A stretch of DNA of 64,000 nt from JAZKFT01 sp040386335 (GCA_040386335.1 JAZKFT010000009.1:62001-126000), one strand, 5' to 3'; counted from the first letter of the stretch, positions 53,301 through 62,525 are shown. Notes: a model not told the origin generated them from the sequence alone. Program-made: numbers and translations.

Positions 53301-53714
53301 TCATCCGCAATCTTTACAGATTCCGCTCACTACCATTTCTCTCCGAACGGGTTTAAACCCCTTAGGCAGCTTCACTTCAGGGATCGTCACATCGTCGAGA
53401 CAAGTGGTATTGCCGCAGGTGTCACAAACAAAATGCACATGGTTATCGTGATGATGGCCTGCCTCACATTGGTCTTTGCATAATGCGTAGCTGATGGAAT
53501 TGTCATTCGTGGGTATGGTATGTATCATGCCCTTATCTACAAATACCTGGAGGGTCCGGTAGATGGTTACCCGGTCCATATCGTCGCCGATCGATTTTTC
53601 GATGGCACCATGGTTCAGGGCTCCATTGTGGTGTACAAAAAGCTCCAATATCTTTTTACGGCTATCGGTTACACTCAGGTCGTTTCTTTTTAGAATATCG
53701 TTGATGGCTTCCAT
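53301..53714 (-). CDS. Fur-family metalloregulator (possibly Zur-like)
   Basis: 137 residues. N-terminal winged helix (LSVTDSRKKILELFVHHNGA, DRVTIYRTLQVFVDKG), dimer domain with the His-rich loop EAGHHHDNHVHF and two Cys pairs, CDTCGNTTC and CKDC, for structural zinc. It may be Zur, Fur or PerR. A Zur-like role is favoured by the neighbouring SCO and MerC genes and the palindrome in the merC promoter. The gene starts about 110 bp from the SCO gene on the same strand. Confidence 0.9.
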   Translation of the reverse strand: MEAINDILKRNDLSVTDSRKKILELFVHHNGALNHGAIEKSIGDDMDRVTIYRTLQVFVDKGMIHTIPTNDNSISYALCKDQCEAGHHHDNHVHFVCDTCGNTTCLDDVTIPEVKLPKGFKPVRREMVVSGICKDCG

Positions 53715-53822
53715 TGAGATTTATTTTTTTAGCTGCGCTCCCCCACGAATTTAATAACGGCTGGTTTTAAAAATTTGTTCATTCTTACAATAAACGGGGC
53801 AAGCCGTGTATACTGCCTGGCT

Positions 53823-54482
53823 CTACTGAGGGTTATTACTAAACATCCCGTTTACGAATACGGTGCTGGCCTTTTCTTTCAGCAGGTCGGCAATATCTTC
53901 TTTCAATTTGTTGATCTCTGATTGTTTCAGACCATCGTAGATGCCCCTCACCTTTCCGCTTCTGTCTGTCAAAGCTAGAAATTGGGAATGTAAAAACTGG
54001 TCTTCAATTTTCCCTACGTTGTTTTTCGGGTCGTCAATATGGTAGCTTTCCCGGGCGGTTTTGTACAGTTCCAGTTTATCTCCTGTAACAAACTGCCATT
54101 GTTTGCCATCGGCCCCGATACTATCCTTGTATTTATGCAGCTCCGGCACACTGTCATTTTCCGGCTGGCAGGTGTGGCTCACGAAAAGCACATCGGGATT
54201 GCCCTTAAAGGCTTGATAAACCTGTTTTACATGGCCGTTCATGTTGGGGCAAATGCCCTGGCAGGTTACAAAAAAATAATTAGCCACAGACACTTTGCCT
54301 GCAACCGCCTTTTCCGTGATGGTATCTCCGTCCTGGTTCACAAAGCTGAAAGGTTGTACATAGCTGATGGTGGGGAGTTTGCTTTTCCAGTTGTCGGTGC
54401 CGCTAAAAAGGAACCACCAAAAAGCGGCGAGCAGCAGCGCGAAAAATCCCAGGTAAAATAAAAGTTTTGTTCTTTTTTTCAT
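53823..54482 (-). CDS. SCO1/SenC/PrrC-family copper protein
   Basis: 219 residues. N-terminal membrane anchor (LLFYLGFFALLLAAFWWFLF), then a thioredoxin fold with the copper motif CQGICP and a downstream His in FLHSQFLALTD. SCO proteins deliver copper to, or reduce the cysteines of, the CuA site of cytochrome oxidase in the periplasm. It is followed on the same strand by the Fur-family gene and is divergent from merC. Confidence 0.93.
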   Translation of the reverse strand: MKKRTKLLFYLGFFALLLAAFWWFLFSGTDNWKSKLPTISYVQPFSFVNQDGDTITEKAVAGKVSVANYFFVTCQGICPNMNGHVKQVYQAFKGNPDVLFVSHTCQPENDSVPELHKYKDSIGADGKQWQFVTGDKLELYKTARESYHIDDPKNNVGKIEDQFLHSQFLALTDRSGKVRGIYDGLKQSEINKLKEDIADLLKEKASTVFVNGMFSNNPQ

Positions 54483-54540
54483 GATTTGGTGGCAAAGGTA
54501 TTTGGTTAAGGGCTATAAAAGTTGATGAAAGCCGCTTACC

Positions 54541-54687
54541 CGTTGCCAGTTGCCGGCACGCCAGTACCAGCTTGCAGGTAAACGAAGGTCGAACAACCCG
54601 TTTTTTTTACTTTCGACTTTAGAACCAATGAGTCTGTTGGATCTGGTAACTGGCGTCCAGCGTCCAGCCTATTGCGTCCAGCGTACT
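54541..54687. repeat. mirrored heptad arrays between sco and merC
   Basis: 54541-54575: CGTTGCC, AGTTGCC, GGCACGC, CAGTACC, AGCTTGC. 54639-54687: GGATCTG, GTAACTG, GCGTCCA, GCGTCCA, GCCTATT, GCGTCCA, GCGTACT. CACGCCAGTACCAG in the left block is the near reverse complement of CTGGTAACTGGCGTC in the right one. Confidence 0.75.
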
Positions 54688-54700
54688 TTCAACAAATATT

Positions 54701-54730
54701 TTGCAACAAAGTTGCATTCCCATAGTTTTG
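54701..54730 (+). promoter_or_regulatory. merC promoter, TTG-N19-TAGTTTTG
   Basis: TTG (54701-54703) and TAGTTTTG (54723-54730) at 19 bp spacing, the best promoter in the window. The ATG at 54735 lies four bases on, so the transcript should start at or near the start codon. Confidence 0.75.
54702..54716. promoter_or_regulatory. palindromic operator in the merC promoter
   Basis: TGCAAC-AAA-GTTGCA, a perfect 6-3-6 palindrome between -33 and -7, where a bound repressor would block polymerase. The obvious candidate is the Fur-family protein encoded 1 kb away. Confidence 0.65.
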
Positions 54731-54734
54731 CCCT

Positions 54735-55127
54735 ATGCTTCGTAAGATAAATTGGGATGCGTTGGGCGTAACTGCTTCTGTTGCCTGTGCCATACATTGT
54801 GCGGTACTGCCCCTGGTTTTTACGAGCCTGCCTTTTTGGGGTATCGATATTATTACCAGTAAGATGTTTGAATACGGCATGATAGCCCTCGCCTTTGTGA
54901 TAGGCGTAATAGCGCTATCGCACGGCTACCGTAAGCATCATCACCGCCTCTATCCCATCTTATTTTTTGCAGCCGGCTTCCTGTTCCTGGTGGGCAAAGA
55001 GTGGAAACCTGTTTTCGAGATCCCGCTGTTAATCGTAGCTGTAGTGCTGATACTTACGGCACATTACCTCAACTACCGTCTTTGCCGCGGGCATAATCAT
55101 GCGCATAAAGAAGATTGCGATCACTAA
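54735..55127 (+). CDS. MerC-domain membrane protein
   Basis: 130 residues, four membrane helices. The first contains the Cys pair motif as ACAIHCAVLP, the metal-contact site of MerC. The C-terminus is His- and Cys-rich (CRGHNHAHKEDCDH), likely a cytosolic metal tail. MerC moves Hg(II) inwards in mer operons. Bacteroidota homologues without other mer genes more likely handle zinc or another thiophilic metal. The setting next to a Fur-family regulator and an operator-bearing promoter supports metal-dependent control. Confidence 0.88.
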   Translation: MLRKINWDALGVTASVACAIHCAVLPLVFTSLPFWGIDIITSKMFEYGMIALAFVIGVIALSHGYRKHHHRLYPILFFAAGFLFLVGKEWKPVFEIPLLIVAVVLILTAHYLNYRLCRGHNHAHKEDCDH

Positions 55128-55277
55128 ATCTGCCAATTCTACATTCAAAAAAATACCTGCAGGCACCAGGAATTCAGGCTCATGTTATCAAATTAATTTA
55201 CAGCGTTAATGACTCCAATTCACGCTATCAGGTGGCAGAAATGCTATGCCAAGGGTCGTGCTGTCCGCCATTTCCCC

Positions 55278-55285
55278 TAAATTTG
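55278..55285 (+). promoter_or_regulatory. -7 box TAAATTTG before the EPS operon
   Basis: Exact TAnnTTTG 37 bp before the first gene of the polysaccharide operon. No TTG is found at the -33 place, so the promoter may need an activator. Confidence 0.45.
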
Positions 55286-55322
55286 CCCACTTTGCAATAA
55301 AATTCACACAGGAACGTTAAAA

Positions 55323-57773
55323 ATGAATATGAAACTGACTCGCTTCGCTATAAGCTTAATTTGCTTATTGTGTTTTAATATTTGCATACATGCACAGGCT
55401 CTTAATTCTGAAAACCTCACTAATGTAAAAGTTGATAACTTAAATGATGAAGAAATAAGGGGTTACTATTTAAAAGTTACGAGTTCCGGGCTTACAGAGG
55501 ACCAGGCTTATCAAATTCTTTCTAGCAAGGGTCTTCCTGCCCAGGAAATAGATAAACTGAGAATGCGTCTCAGTTCCATAAACCTGGATAGCACTACTCC
55601 CAGCGGTCCCCTGCGGGAAAAAATCGTAAAAACACCAGCCAGGAGGGTAAACATGGATGCTGCAGGTGTGCCCATGGAATCATTTGTAAAAGACAGCCTT
55701 ATTTTTGGCTCAGAATTATTTTCTGCAAATAGCCTGGTGTTTGAACCCAACTTACGGATAGCCACCCCATCCAACTATATTCTGGGACCCGACGATGAAT
55801 TGATTATTCACGTATTTGGGTTTAGCGAGCAAACCTATAACCTCACAGTAAACCCTGAAGGGAATATCTACATTCCCAATGTAGGTCCATTATACGTTAA
55901 CGGGCTAAGTATTGATGAAGCCCTGGGTAAAATAAAAGCCAAACTGGGTGGGACTATTTACAAGGCGATTGGCTCTGGTCAAACAAAAGTTTCACTTGAT
56001 TTAGGTAAAATCCGCACGATAAGGGTGTCTGTGATTGGTGAAGCAAGAAAGCCCGGAACCTACCTTGTATCTTCCCTGACTACATTATTTAATCTATTGT
56101 ATCTCTGCGGCGGACCTACCGAAATGGGTACCTATCGTAATATTCAGTTAATAAGGGATGGGCATGTAAAAAGAACATTGGATATCTACGATTTTCTTAC
56201 TAAAGGGGATATGAAAGATAATGTTCGCCTTGAAGAGCTGGATGTGATTCGCATTCCATATTATGTAACCCGGGTAACATTGTCCGGCGAAGTAAAACGC
56301 CAAGGCAAATTTGAATTAAAACCCGGTGAAACACTCAATCAGCTATTGGCTTTTGCCGGAGGTTTTACAGATCAGGCTTACAAGGCTTCCGTAAATATCA
56401 CCCAACTCACAGAAAAGGAAAAAAAGATTGCAGATATTCCCGCCGCTTCATTTACCAGCTATCAGCCCCAAAGCAGCGATATCATTACGATTGGTAAAAT
56501 ATTGGATCGCTTTGCCAACAGGGTAAATATTAATGGTGCCATATTCCGGCCCGGCGATTATGAAATGACTGAGGGCATGACTTTGCGGGAATTGATAGTA
56601 AAGGCCGGGGGACTAAGAGAAGACGCCTACTTGCAAAGGGGCATCATATCAAGAGTTAATGAAGATATGAGCCCGGCAAGTTTATCCTTTAATGTAAGTG
56701 AAGTCATAAAGGGTATAGATATCTTACCGTTAAAGAAAGAGGATTTTATTACGATTGGTTCTATCGCCGACATGAAGGATAAATATACAGTAAGTATAGA
56801 GGGGCAGGTTCATAACCCGGGAGAGTTTGCCTGGAAGGAAAACTTTACCGTAAAAGACCTGATTTTCTTAGCGGGTGGCTTTTCTGAATCGGCCAACCTG
56901 GCGAATGTTGAGATTTCGAGAAGAATAAAGGATGCCACCGTTGGTAGCGTTCAATTTAAACAGGCGGATGTAACCATCATAGACCTGAAAAACGGACTGT
57001 CGGGTAAGGATAAAGATATGACACTGCAGCCCTACGATATTGTGTCGGTCAGGTCGTTACCAGGTTATGTTCAACAACGTAGTGTTTATGTAGCCGGCGA
57101 GGTAATGAATATGGGGAAATATGTGCTGGAGAACAATAATGAGAAGCTTACCGATCTTCTCAGGCGTTTTGGTGGTTTTAAAAGTGGGGCGGATAGCGGT
57201 AATATTACTTTAAAGCGGGTCATCAGGAGCGGTCTTTCGTCAGAAGAGAGAAGAGATTTGTTTCAGCGGCTTATGAGTATTTCAGAGGACAGCCTGAATA
57301 ACAATACGGCACTCAGGGATGCCATCTATAAAAATTACGATATCATTAGTATTAACCTGCAGGATGCCGTCAAAAATCCAGCGAGCACTTCCAATCTATT
57401 ATTGGAAGATGGTGATTATATTTCGGTAAGCAGGTCCAGTTCGCTGGTACGGGTTGCAGGCGCGGTATATTATCCTACGCTGATACCGCATCACAATGGC
57501 TCTTCTATGAAATATTACCTGGAGCAGGCTGGTGGCCTGACAGAAAATGCCCGAAAGAACAGTGCTATGGTAATTCACCCCGATGGCCAGGTAGCAACCG
57601 TAAGCAAATTTCTCTTTTTTAAATCTTACCCGACCGTAATGCCTCGTTCCGAAATTTTTGTACCGACCAAAAACAGGAATAATCGTAACAGGTTGTCCAC
57701 GGGCGAATGGGTGGCTATATCTTCGGTTTTTGCAACACTGGGAACATTGCTGATTACAGCATTTAAAAAATAG
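55323..57773 (+). CDS. polysaccharide export protein with SLBB domains (Wza-like)
   Basis: 816 residues with signal peptide (FAISLICLLCFNICIHAQ). Poly_export domain near 150-230 (YILGPDDELIIHVFGFSEQ, VNPEGNIYIPNVGPLYVNG). Then at least five SLBB repeats (VRVSVIGEARKPGTYLVSS, LSGEVKRQGKFELKPGETL, NINGAIFRPGDYEMTEGMTL and others). A C-terminal span follows (WVAISSVFATLGTLLITAF). It forms the outer-membrane/periplasmic channel for capsule or EPS. First gene of a tightly packed operon; the next starts 6 bp later. Confidence 0.93.
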   Translation: MNMKLTRFAISLICLLCFNICIHAQALNSENLTNVKVDNLNDEEIRGYYLKVTSSGLTEDQAYQILSSKGLPAQEIDKLRMRLSSINLDSTTPSGPLREKIVKTPARRVNMDAAGVPMESFVKDSLIFGSELFSANSLVFEPNLRIATPSNYILGPDDELIIHVFGFSEQTYNLTVNPEGNIYIPNVGPLYVNGLSIDEALGKIKAKLGGTIYKAIGSGQTKVSLDLGKIRTIRVSVIGEARKPGTYLVSSLTTLFNLLYLCGGPTEMGTYRNIQLIRDGHVKRTLDIYDFLTKGDMKDNVRLEELDVIRIPYYVTRVTLSGEVKRQGKFELKPGETLNQLLAFAGGFTDQAYKASVNITQLTEKEKKIADIPAASFTSYQPQSSDIITIGKILDRFANRVNINGAIFRPGDYEMTEGMTLRELIVKAGGLREDAYLQRGIISRVNEDMSPASLSFNVSEVIKGIDILPLKKEDFITIGSIADMKDKYTVSIEGQVHNPGEFAWKENFTVKDLIFLAGGFSESANLANVEISRRIKDATVGSVQFKQADVTIIDLKNGLSGKDKDMTLQPYDIVSVRSLPGYVQQRSVYVAGEVMNMGKYVLENNNEKLTDLLRRFGGFKSGADSGNITLKRVIRSGLSSEERRDLFQRLMSISEDSLNNNTALRDAIYKNYDIISINLQDAVKNPASTSNLLLEDGDYISVSRSSSLVRVAGAVYYPTLIPHHNGSSMKYYLEQAGGLTENARKNSAMVIHPDGQVATVSKFLFFKSYPTVMPRSEIFVPTKNRNNRNRLSTGEWVAISSVFATLGTLLITAFKK

Positions 57774-57779
57774 TATTTA

Positions 57780-58874
57780 ATGGATCAGTCTATAGAGAGA
57801 GAGCAGCAGGACGACGTTTCGGGAATGACATTATCACAGGTAATCCACTCGCTTGGGCGATGGTTTCGCTACCTGCTTCCCAAATGGTGGATTTTCCTTT
57901 TGGCTGGCGCTGGCGCTGGTGCCGCCGGTTTTTTTTATGCCGGTTCAAAAAAGCCTCAATATGAGGCCAGGATAACTTTTGCACTGGAAGATAATGGTGG
58001 CGGAATGGGCGGCGCATTTAGCCTGGCTTCAGAACTGGGATTTAATCTTGGTGGTGGTAAAGATGTATTTGCCGGTGACAATATTATTGCCATACTTACA
58101 AGCCGTAAAATGGTAGAACGTGTCTTATTGGCTAACGATACTGTCAACGGTAAACCTGTCACTTTTGCCGAAGAGATCATCAATTTTTCAGATCTCAGGA
58201 AGACAGCATTAAAAGATGCCAGATTTGCTACGGTTACGTTCCCGCCGGCCTATCCGCGGGAAAAGTTTAGCTACCTGCAGGATAGCGTCTTGTTTATTCT
58301 TTATAGGGGTATTGTTGAAGGCAGTCTTGCTGCCGGCAGACCTGATAAAAAGCTGAATATTTACGAAGTAACACTTGTCAGTTCCAATGAACGACTTTCC
58401 AAAGTTTTTATTGAAAAGCTTTTAAAGGAAACAACCGCCTTTTACACAGAACTGAGAAGCAAGCGGTCAAGGGAGACACTGGAAATACTTGAACAAAGGG
58501 TAGGAGCACTCAGGGGTTCGCTAAACTCTGCTATTTCCAGTAAAGCCAGCACACAGGACGCAAACCTGAACCCGGCATTTTCGGCGGCACAGGCGCCCCT
58601 GCAGAAAAAACAGGTGGATATCACCGTGTATGGAAGTGCCTATGGAGAATTGTATAAAAATTTGGAAATGGCCCGCTACCAGTACTTAAAAGACATGCCA
58701 TTATTACAGGTGATAGACGAACCCAATTACCCAATGAAGCGTATAAAAATGAGCCGCCTGTATACGGCCATTATATTCGCATTTTTTACCGGTATCCTGG
58801 TACTTGTTTTCCTGGTGTTGCGGCGATACCTCAAGATGAACGACAAAACTGAGAAGCAAAAAACTTATGAGTAA
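57780..58874 (+). CDS. Wzz/chain-length determinant protein
   Basis: 364 residues. Membrane spans near 37-52 (WWIFLLAGAGAGAAGFFYA) and near the C-terminus (LYTAIIFAFFTGILVLVFLVL), with a large periplasmic coiled-coil part between (LEILEQRVGALRGSLNSAIS). YPMKRIKM before the second span is the remnant of the proline-rich motif. No kinase domain is attached. It sets the polymer length with the Wzy polymerase. Overlaps the next gene by 8 bp. Confidence 0.9.
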   Translation: MDQSIEREQQDDVSGMTLSQVIHSLGRWFRYLLPKWWIFLLAGAGAGAAGFFYAGSKKPQYEARITFALEDNGGGMGGAFSLASELGFNLGGGKDVFAGDNIIAILTSRKMVERVLLANDTVNGKPVTFAEEIINFSDLRKTALKDARFATVTFPPAYPREKFSYLQDSVLFILYRGIVEGSLAAGRPDKKLNIYEVTLVSSNERLSKVFIEKLLKETTAFYTELRSKRSRETLEILEQRVGALRGSLNSAISSKASTQDANLNPAFSAAQAPLQKKQVDITVYGSAYGELYKNLEMARYQYLKDMPLLQVIDEPNYPMKRIKMSRLYTAIIFAFFTGILVLVFLVLRRYLKMNDKTEKQKTYE

Positions 58875-59883
58875 TCAAATCTCTTTCGCACTGGTTGGCT
58901 GTGGCCGAATTGGTAAAAGACATGCGGAACACATTGCAAATAATGGCAAACTAGTTGCCGTGTGTGATACGGACCCCAAAGCCGCAGACGAACTTGCGAA
59001 AACCTACGGAGCAACCCCATATTACGATCTGCAGCAATTATTACTTCATGAAAAAGAAGTAATGGTCATTTCTATATGTACGCCAAACGGGCTGCACGCC
59101 ACCCATAGCATCCAGTCGCTCAATGCCGGCAAACACGTGCTTTGTGAAAAGCCAATGGCGATCAGTGTAAACGATTGCGGGGAGATGATCAAAGCCGCCG
59201 AAAAAAACAACCGGCGTCTCTTTGTCATCAAACAAAACAGGTTCAACCCGCCCGTGGCCGCTGTGAAGGAATTAATTGATAATAACCAGCTTGGGAAACT
59301 TTACTCGGTTCAGTTAAACTGTTTTTGGAACCGGAATGAAGATTATTATAAAAACTCTTGGAAAGGCACAAAAGACCTGGATGGTGGCACGCTGTACACC
59401 CAGTTCAGTCACTTTGTTGACCTGCTCTACTGGCTGATTGGCGATGTGCGGCAGGTATATGCGCTTACCGCCAATATGGGCCACCAGGGTATTATAGAAT
59501 TTGAAGACACCGGTGTGGTAGCCCTAAAGTTTTATAACGGGGTATTAGGCACTATTAACTATACAGTCAACTCTTTTGCTAAAAATATGGAGGGTTCTAT
59601 TACCATTTTCGGAGAAAAGGGTACGGTGAAAATCGGCGGGCAATACCTGAACGAATTGGAGTATCAATCTATTGAAGGCATTGAGATCAAAAACCTGGCA
59701 GAAGGTAATAAACCCAACAACTACGGTACCTATGTGGGTAGCATGAGCAATCACGACAAGATTTATGAAAACCTGGTAGACGTGATCAACAACGGAGCCA
59801 GCATTGTCACCAATCTTTTTGAGGGTCTTAAAACGGTGGAGATCATCGATAAGATTTACCAATCTGCGCAACTTCTTAATTAA
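58867..59883 (+). CDS. Gfo/Idh/MocA oxidoreductase (WlbA-like)
   Basis: 338 residues. Rossmann start ALVGCGRIGKRHAEHIA, then CTPNGLHATHSIQ, the catalytic block HVLCEKPMAISV with Lys, and the C-terminal half LDGGTLYTQFSHFVDLLYWL. Together with the acetyltransferase and the aminotransferase downstream it fits the WlbA-type oxidation of a UDP-HexNAc-uronic acid at C3 (NAD+). The overlap with wzz indicates coupled translation. The substrate is inference from gene order. Confidence 0.9.
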   Translation: MSNQISFALVGCGRIGKRHAEHIANNGKLVAVCDTDPKAADELAKTYGATPYYDLQQLLLHEKEVMVISICTPNGLHATHSIQSLNAGKHVLCEKPMAISVNDCGEMIKAAEKNNRRLFVIKQNRFNPPVAAVKELIDNNQLGKLYSVQLNCFWNRNEDYYKNSWKGTKDLDGGTLYTQFSHFVDLLYWLIGDVRQVYALTANMGHQGIIEFEDTGVVALKFYNGVLGTINYTVNSFAKNMEGSITIFGEKGTVKIGGQYLNELEYQSIEGIEIKNLAEGNKPNNYGTYVGSMSNHDKIYENLVDVINNGASIVTNLFEGLKTVEIIDKIYQSAQLLN

Positions 59884-60359
59884 TGGAACCTACCCGATAC
59901 CAGGCCCAGGTACGCGATGTACAATTTGGCGAAAATGTAAAAATTGTTGAACCTTCGAATATTTACGGATGTTCCATTGGCAGCAACTGTTTTATCGGCC
60001 CGTTTACCGAAATTCAAAAGGATGTGGTTATCGGTGACTCCTGCAAAATCCAAAGCCACACTTTTATCTGCGAATTGGTAACCATTGGCGACCATTGTTT
60101 TATAGGTCATGGTGTGATGTTTATCAACGACCTTTTTGCAAAAGGCGGGCCGGCGCAGGGCAACAAAGAACTTTGGTGTGCTACACAAATAGGTAATCAT
60201 GTTTCTATTGGAAGTAATGCAACAATACTGCCGGTTACTATTTGTGATCATGTAGTGATTGGCGCAGGTTCTGTGGTTACAAAAGACATTACAGAACCTG
60301 GCATCTATGCTGGCAACCCCGCAAGAAAATTAAAAGGCAAAGGGAATCCAATTACATGA
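59883..60359 (+). CDS. left-handed beta-helix N-acetyltransferase (WlbB/WxcM-N-like)
   Basis: 158 residues made of hexapeptide repeats (IYGCSIGSNCFIGPFTEIQ, VVIGDSCKIQSHTF, ICDHVVIGAGSVVT), with the GHGVMFIND turn typical of sugar-nucleotide acyltransferases. It would acetylate the 3-amino group made by the DegT enzyme, using acetyl-CoA. Starts at the last base of the upstream stop codon (TAATG) and overlaps the flippase gene by 4 bp. Confidence 0.92.
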   Translation: MEPTRYQAQVRDVQFGENVKIVEPSNIYGCSIGSNCFIGPFTEIQKDVVIGDSCKIQSHTFICELVTIGDHCFIGHGVMFINDLFAKGGPAQGNKELWCATQIGNHVSIGSNATILPVTICDHVVIGAGSVVTKDITEPGIYAGNPARKLKGKGNPIT

Positions 60360-61657
60360 TCGAAAAGATACAACCATTTATAGACCACTTCAGGAACCTG
60401 CGGGGCTCAAAGCTTTTTAAGGTTTTCTTTTGGGATGTACTTTCTAAAGGGTCCGATTTTTTACTCCTTCCGGTGTATCTTAAAATTTTTTCCCAGGCGG
60501 AATATGGATTTTATACCTATGCACTTTATATTATCGTAACTGCATCAGGAATCATAAAGCTTGGTTTTGATACCGCGGTATCAAAAATGTATTTTGAAAC
60601 GAATATTTATGATAGGGGTAGAATGCTATTCTCAATCAATAGCATTTGGGTGGTGTTTTTCATGCTATTGTTTTTAACCGGGATGTTTACCGATATCGAC
60701 ACCGGTATTATGACCAAAGTAATGGGTATCCCGGAGGCAGACTATCATTCAATTAAGCTCTTTCTTTACCTGTTTATACTTTTTAACCTCGTCCAGACCA
60801 CTTTGAATGTCTTTTTTGTTATAGATGACAATGCAATAACCTATCAAAAGTCAAACCTCATCAGGATTATATGTGGTCACCTCGTAGTTATATTGTTATT
60901 GATCTTCGTAGCAAAAGGCGACAAGGCCTATTTTAGATTGTATATAGAGCCTGTACTCTTTTTGGTGTCATTTATACCCCTTTCAATAATTTTTATAAAG
61001 CGGATGACATTTAAATTTGACTGGGCTGCGGCTAAGCACGGCTTTGCTGTTGGAATGCCGATGGTAGGAACGCTTATTGTTGCGGTCATTTATAATGTCA
61101 GTGACAAATATTTCCTGCAAAAAACGAATGGCTATAACACGCTGGCTGTGTATAACCTGGCGATTTTTTTAACCCTGCCTATTTCGTTAATATTCATGTC
61201 TTTCAACACCGTGTGGCTTCCACAGTTTTTTAAGGAACCGTCTTCTGCCGTTAATTTAAAAAAGAGCAACAGGTATGTGCTGTACCTCAGCGGCGTTTAT
61301 GTATCATTAATGGTGGTGCTTGAACTATGTTTGTTTGTTGCCCTGAAATTGAAATTGCTGAGCGCTGACTATGCAATTGTACTGTCATTCTTTCCGTTTA
61401 TTTTCATCGCCAAAATTGCCGAAAACCTTTGCCAGCTGTACATTAACTTTATTGTTAAATGGGGCAGAACGATGTTCAACCTTATTACGACCGTGGTTTT
61501 TTCAGCAATCACTTTATTATTGAATTTTAAGATAATACCTATATATGGTCTTTCAGGTGCTGTGTCTGTTTTGTTTGTAGTTGCTGCAGCCAGGCTCTTT
61601 GTTTTTTATTTTTATGTAAAACACCGAACTAAACATGTCTCTGTTACAATCGCTTAG
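60356..61657 (+). CDS. wzx: oligosaccharide flippase (Wzx-like, PST family)
   Basis: 433 residues with about twelve membrane helices (for example YALYIIVTASGIIKLGF, VILLLIFVAKG, LAIFLTLPISLIFMSF, VVFSAITLLLNF). The N-terminal SDFLLLPVYLKIFSQAEYG is the hallmark of polysaccharide flippases. It moves undecaprenyl-linked repeat units across the inner membrane. Its end overlaps the methyltransferase start by 23 bp. Confidence 0.92.
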   Translation: MIEKIQPFIDHFRNLRGSKLFKVFFWDVLSKGSDFLLLPVYLKIFSQAEYGFYTYALYIIVTASGIIKLGFDTAVSKMYFETNIYDRGRMLFSINSIWVVFFMLLFLTGMFTDIDTGIMTKVMGIPEADYHSIKLFLYLFILFNLVQTTLNVFFVIDDNAITYQKSNLIRIICGHLVVILLLIFVAKGDKAYFRLYIEPVLFLVSFIPLSIIFIKRMTFKFDWAAAKHGFAVGMPMVGTLIVAVIYNVSDKYFLQKTNGYNTLAVYNLAIFLTLPISLIFMSFNTVWLPQFFKEPSSAVNLKKSNRYVLYLSGVYVSLMVVLELCLFVALKLKLLSADYAIVLSFFPFIFIAKIAENLCQLYINFIVKWGRTMFNLITTVVFSAITLLLNFKIIPIYGLSGAVSVLFVVAAARLFVFYFYVKHRTKHVSVTIA

Positions 61658-62525
61658 AAAAACAATCAGGAATACATCCTTTGTTAGAAAGTTCATTGCT
61701 TACTATGTAGTGCCGTCAGGCTTTTTTGACAAAAAGGTTCTCAACATGGCCATTGGCGAAAGCTTCCGATATAGAATAAGTGAAGTTGTTGCCTGCCCGG
61801 ATAATAAATTTATACACCGGGTGGAGGGTGCAGGCCTTGTTAAAAAGGGCAAACAGTTAATGCATAACGGGTTATTGATAAACCTGGGTAGCTACTATGG
61901 CCCGGAGGTAGCCCAACAGTTGTTTGCCAACAAGGGTGTACATGAGCCACAGGAAGAATATGTTTTCCAGGAAGTATTGAAAACGATGGCTCCCGGAGCC
62001 ACAATGATAGAACTGGGAGCATTTTGGTCATTTTATTCTATGTGGTTTCAAAAAGAGGTTCCCGGTGCCAGGAACTACATGGTAGAGCCGGATGAATTCA
62101 ATTTAGGATGTGGTGTAAGAAATTTTGCTTTAAACAAAATGAAAGGATCGTTTACAAAGGCATTTGTAGGGTCCGCTAATACCACAGATGATAAAGGGAC
62201 AGTGACTATAGGCGTAGATGATTTTTGTGCGGATAAATCGATACATTTTATCGATATGCTCCATTGCGATATCCAGGGGTTTGAATATGAGATGCTAACC
62301 GGGGCAAAAAAAATGATGCAGCAGGATAAAATTGGTTACTTTTTTATCTCCACGCATTCTAATGAGGTTCACTACAAGTGTTTAAACCTGCTTACGAGCA
62401 ATCAATACGCGATAGTAGCATCCTCCGACCTGGATCAAACTTATGCAGAAGATGGACTGATAGTTGCAAAATCTAAGAATTATAAAGGACCTGAAGCGGT
62501 GCATATATCTTTGAAAGTAAAGTAG
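61635..62525 (+). CDS. FkbM-family methyltransferase
   Basis: 296 residues, soluble. The SAM motif MIELGAFWSFYSMWF (in place of the usual GxxxG stretch), MVEPDEFNLGCGVRNF and CDIQGFEYEMLTGA (Asp-x-x-Gly-x-E) follow the FkbM layout. Probably O-methylates a sugar of the repeat unit. The glycine-rich motif I is weaker than average (one Gly replaced by Ala-Phe), so activity is likely but not certain. It is followed by 80 bp without a gene. Confidence 0.88.
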   Translation: MSLLQSLRKTIRNTSFVRKFIAYYVVPSGFFDKKVLNMAIGESFRYRISEVVACPDNKFIHRVEGAGLVKKGKQLMHNGLLINLGSYYGPEVAQQLFANKGVHEPQEEYVFQEVLKTMAPGATMIELGAFWSFYSMWFQKEVPGARNYMVEPDEFNLGCGVRNFALNKMKGSFTKAFVGSANTTDDKGTVTIGVDDFCADKSIHFIDMLHCDIQGFEYEMLTGAKKMMQQDKIGYFFISTHSNEVHYKCLNLLTSNQYAIVASSDLDQTYAEDGLIVAKSKNYKGPEAVHISLKVK

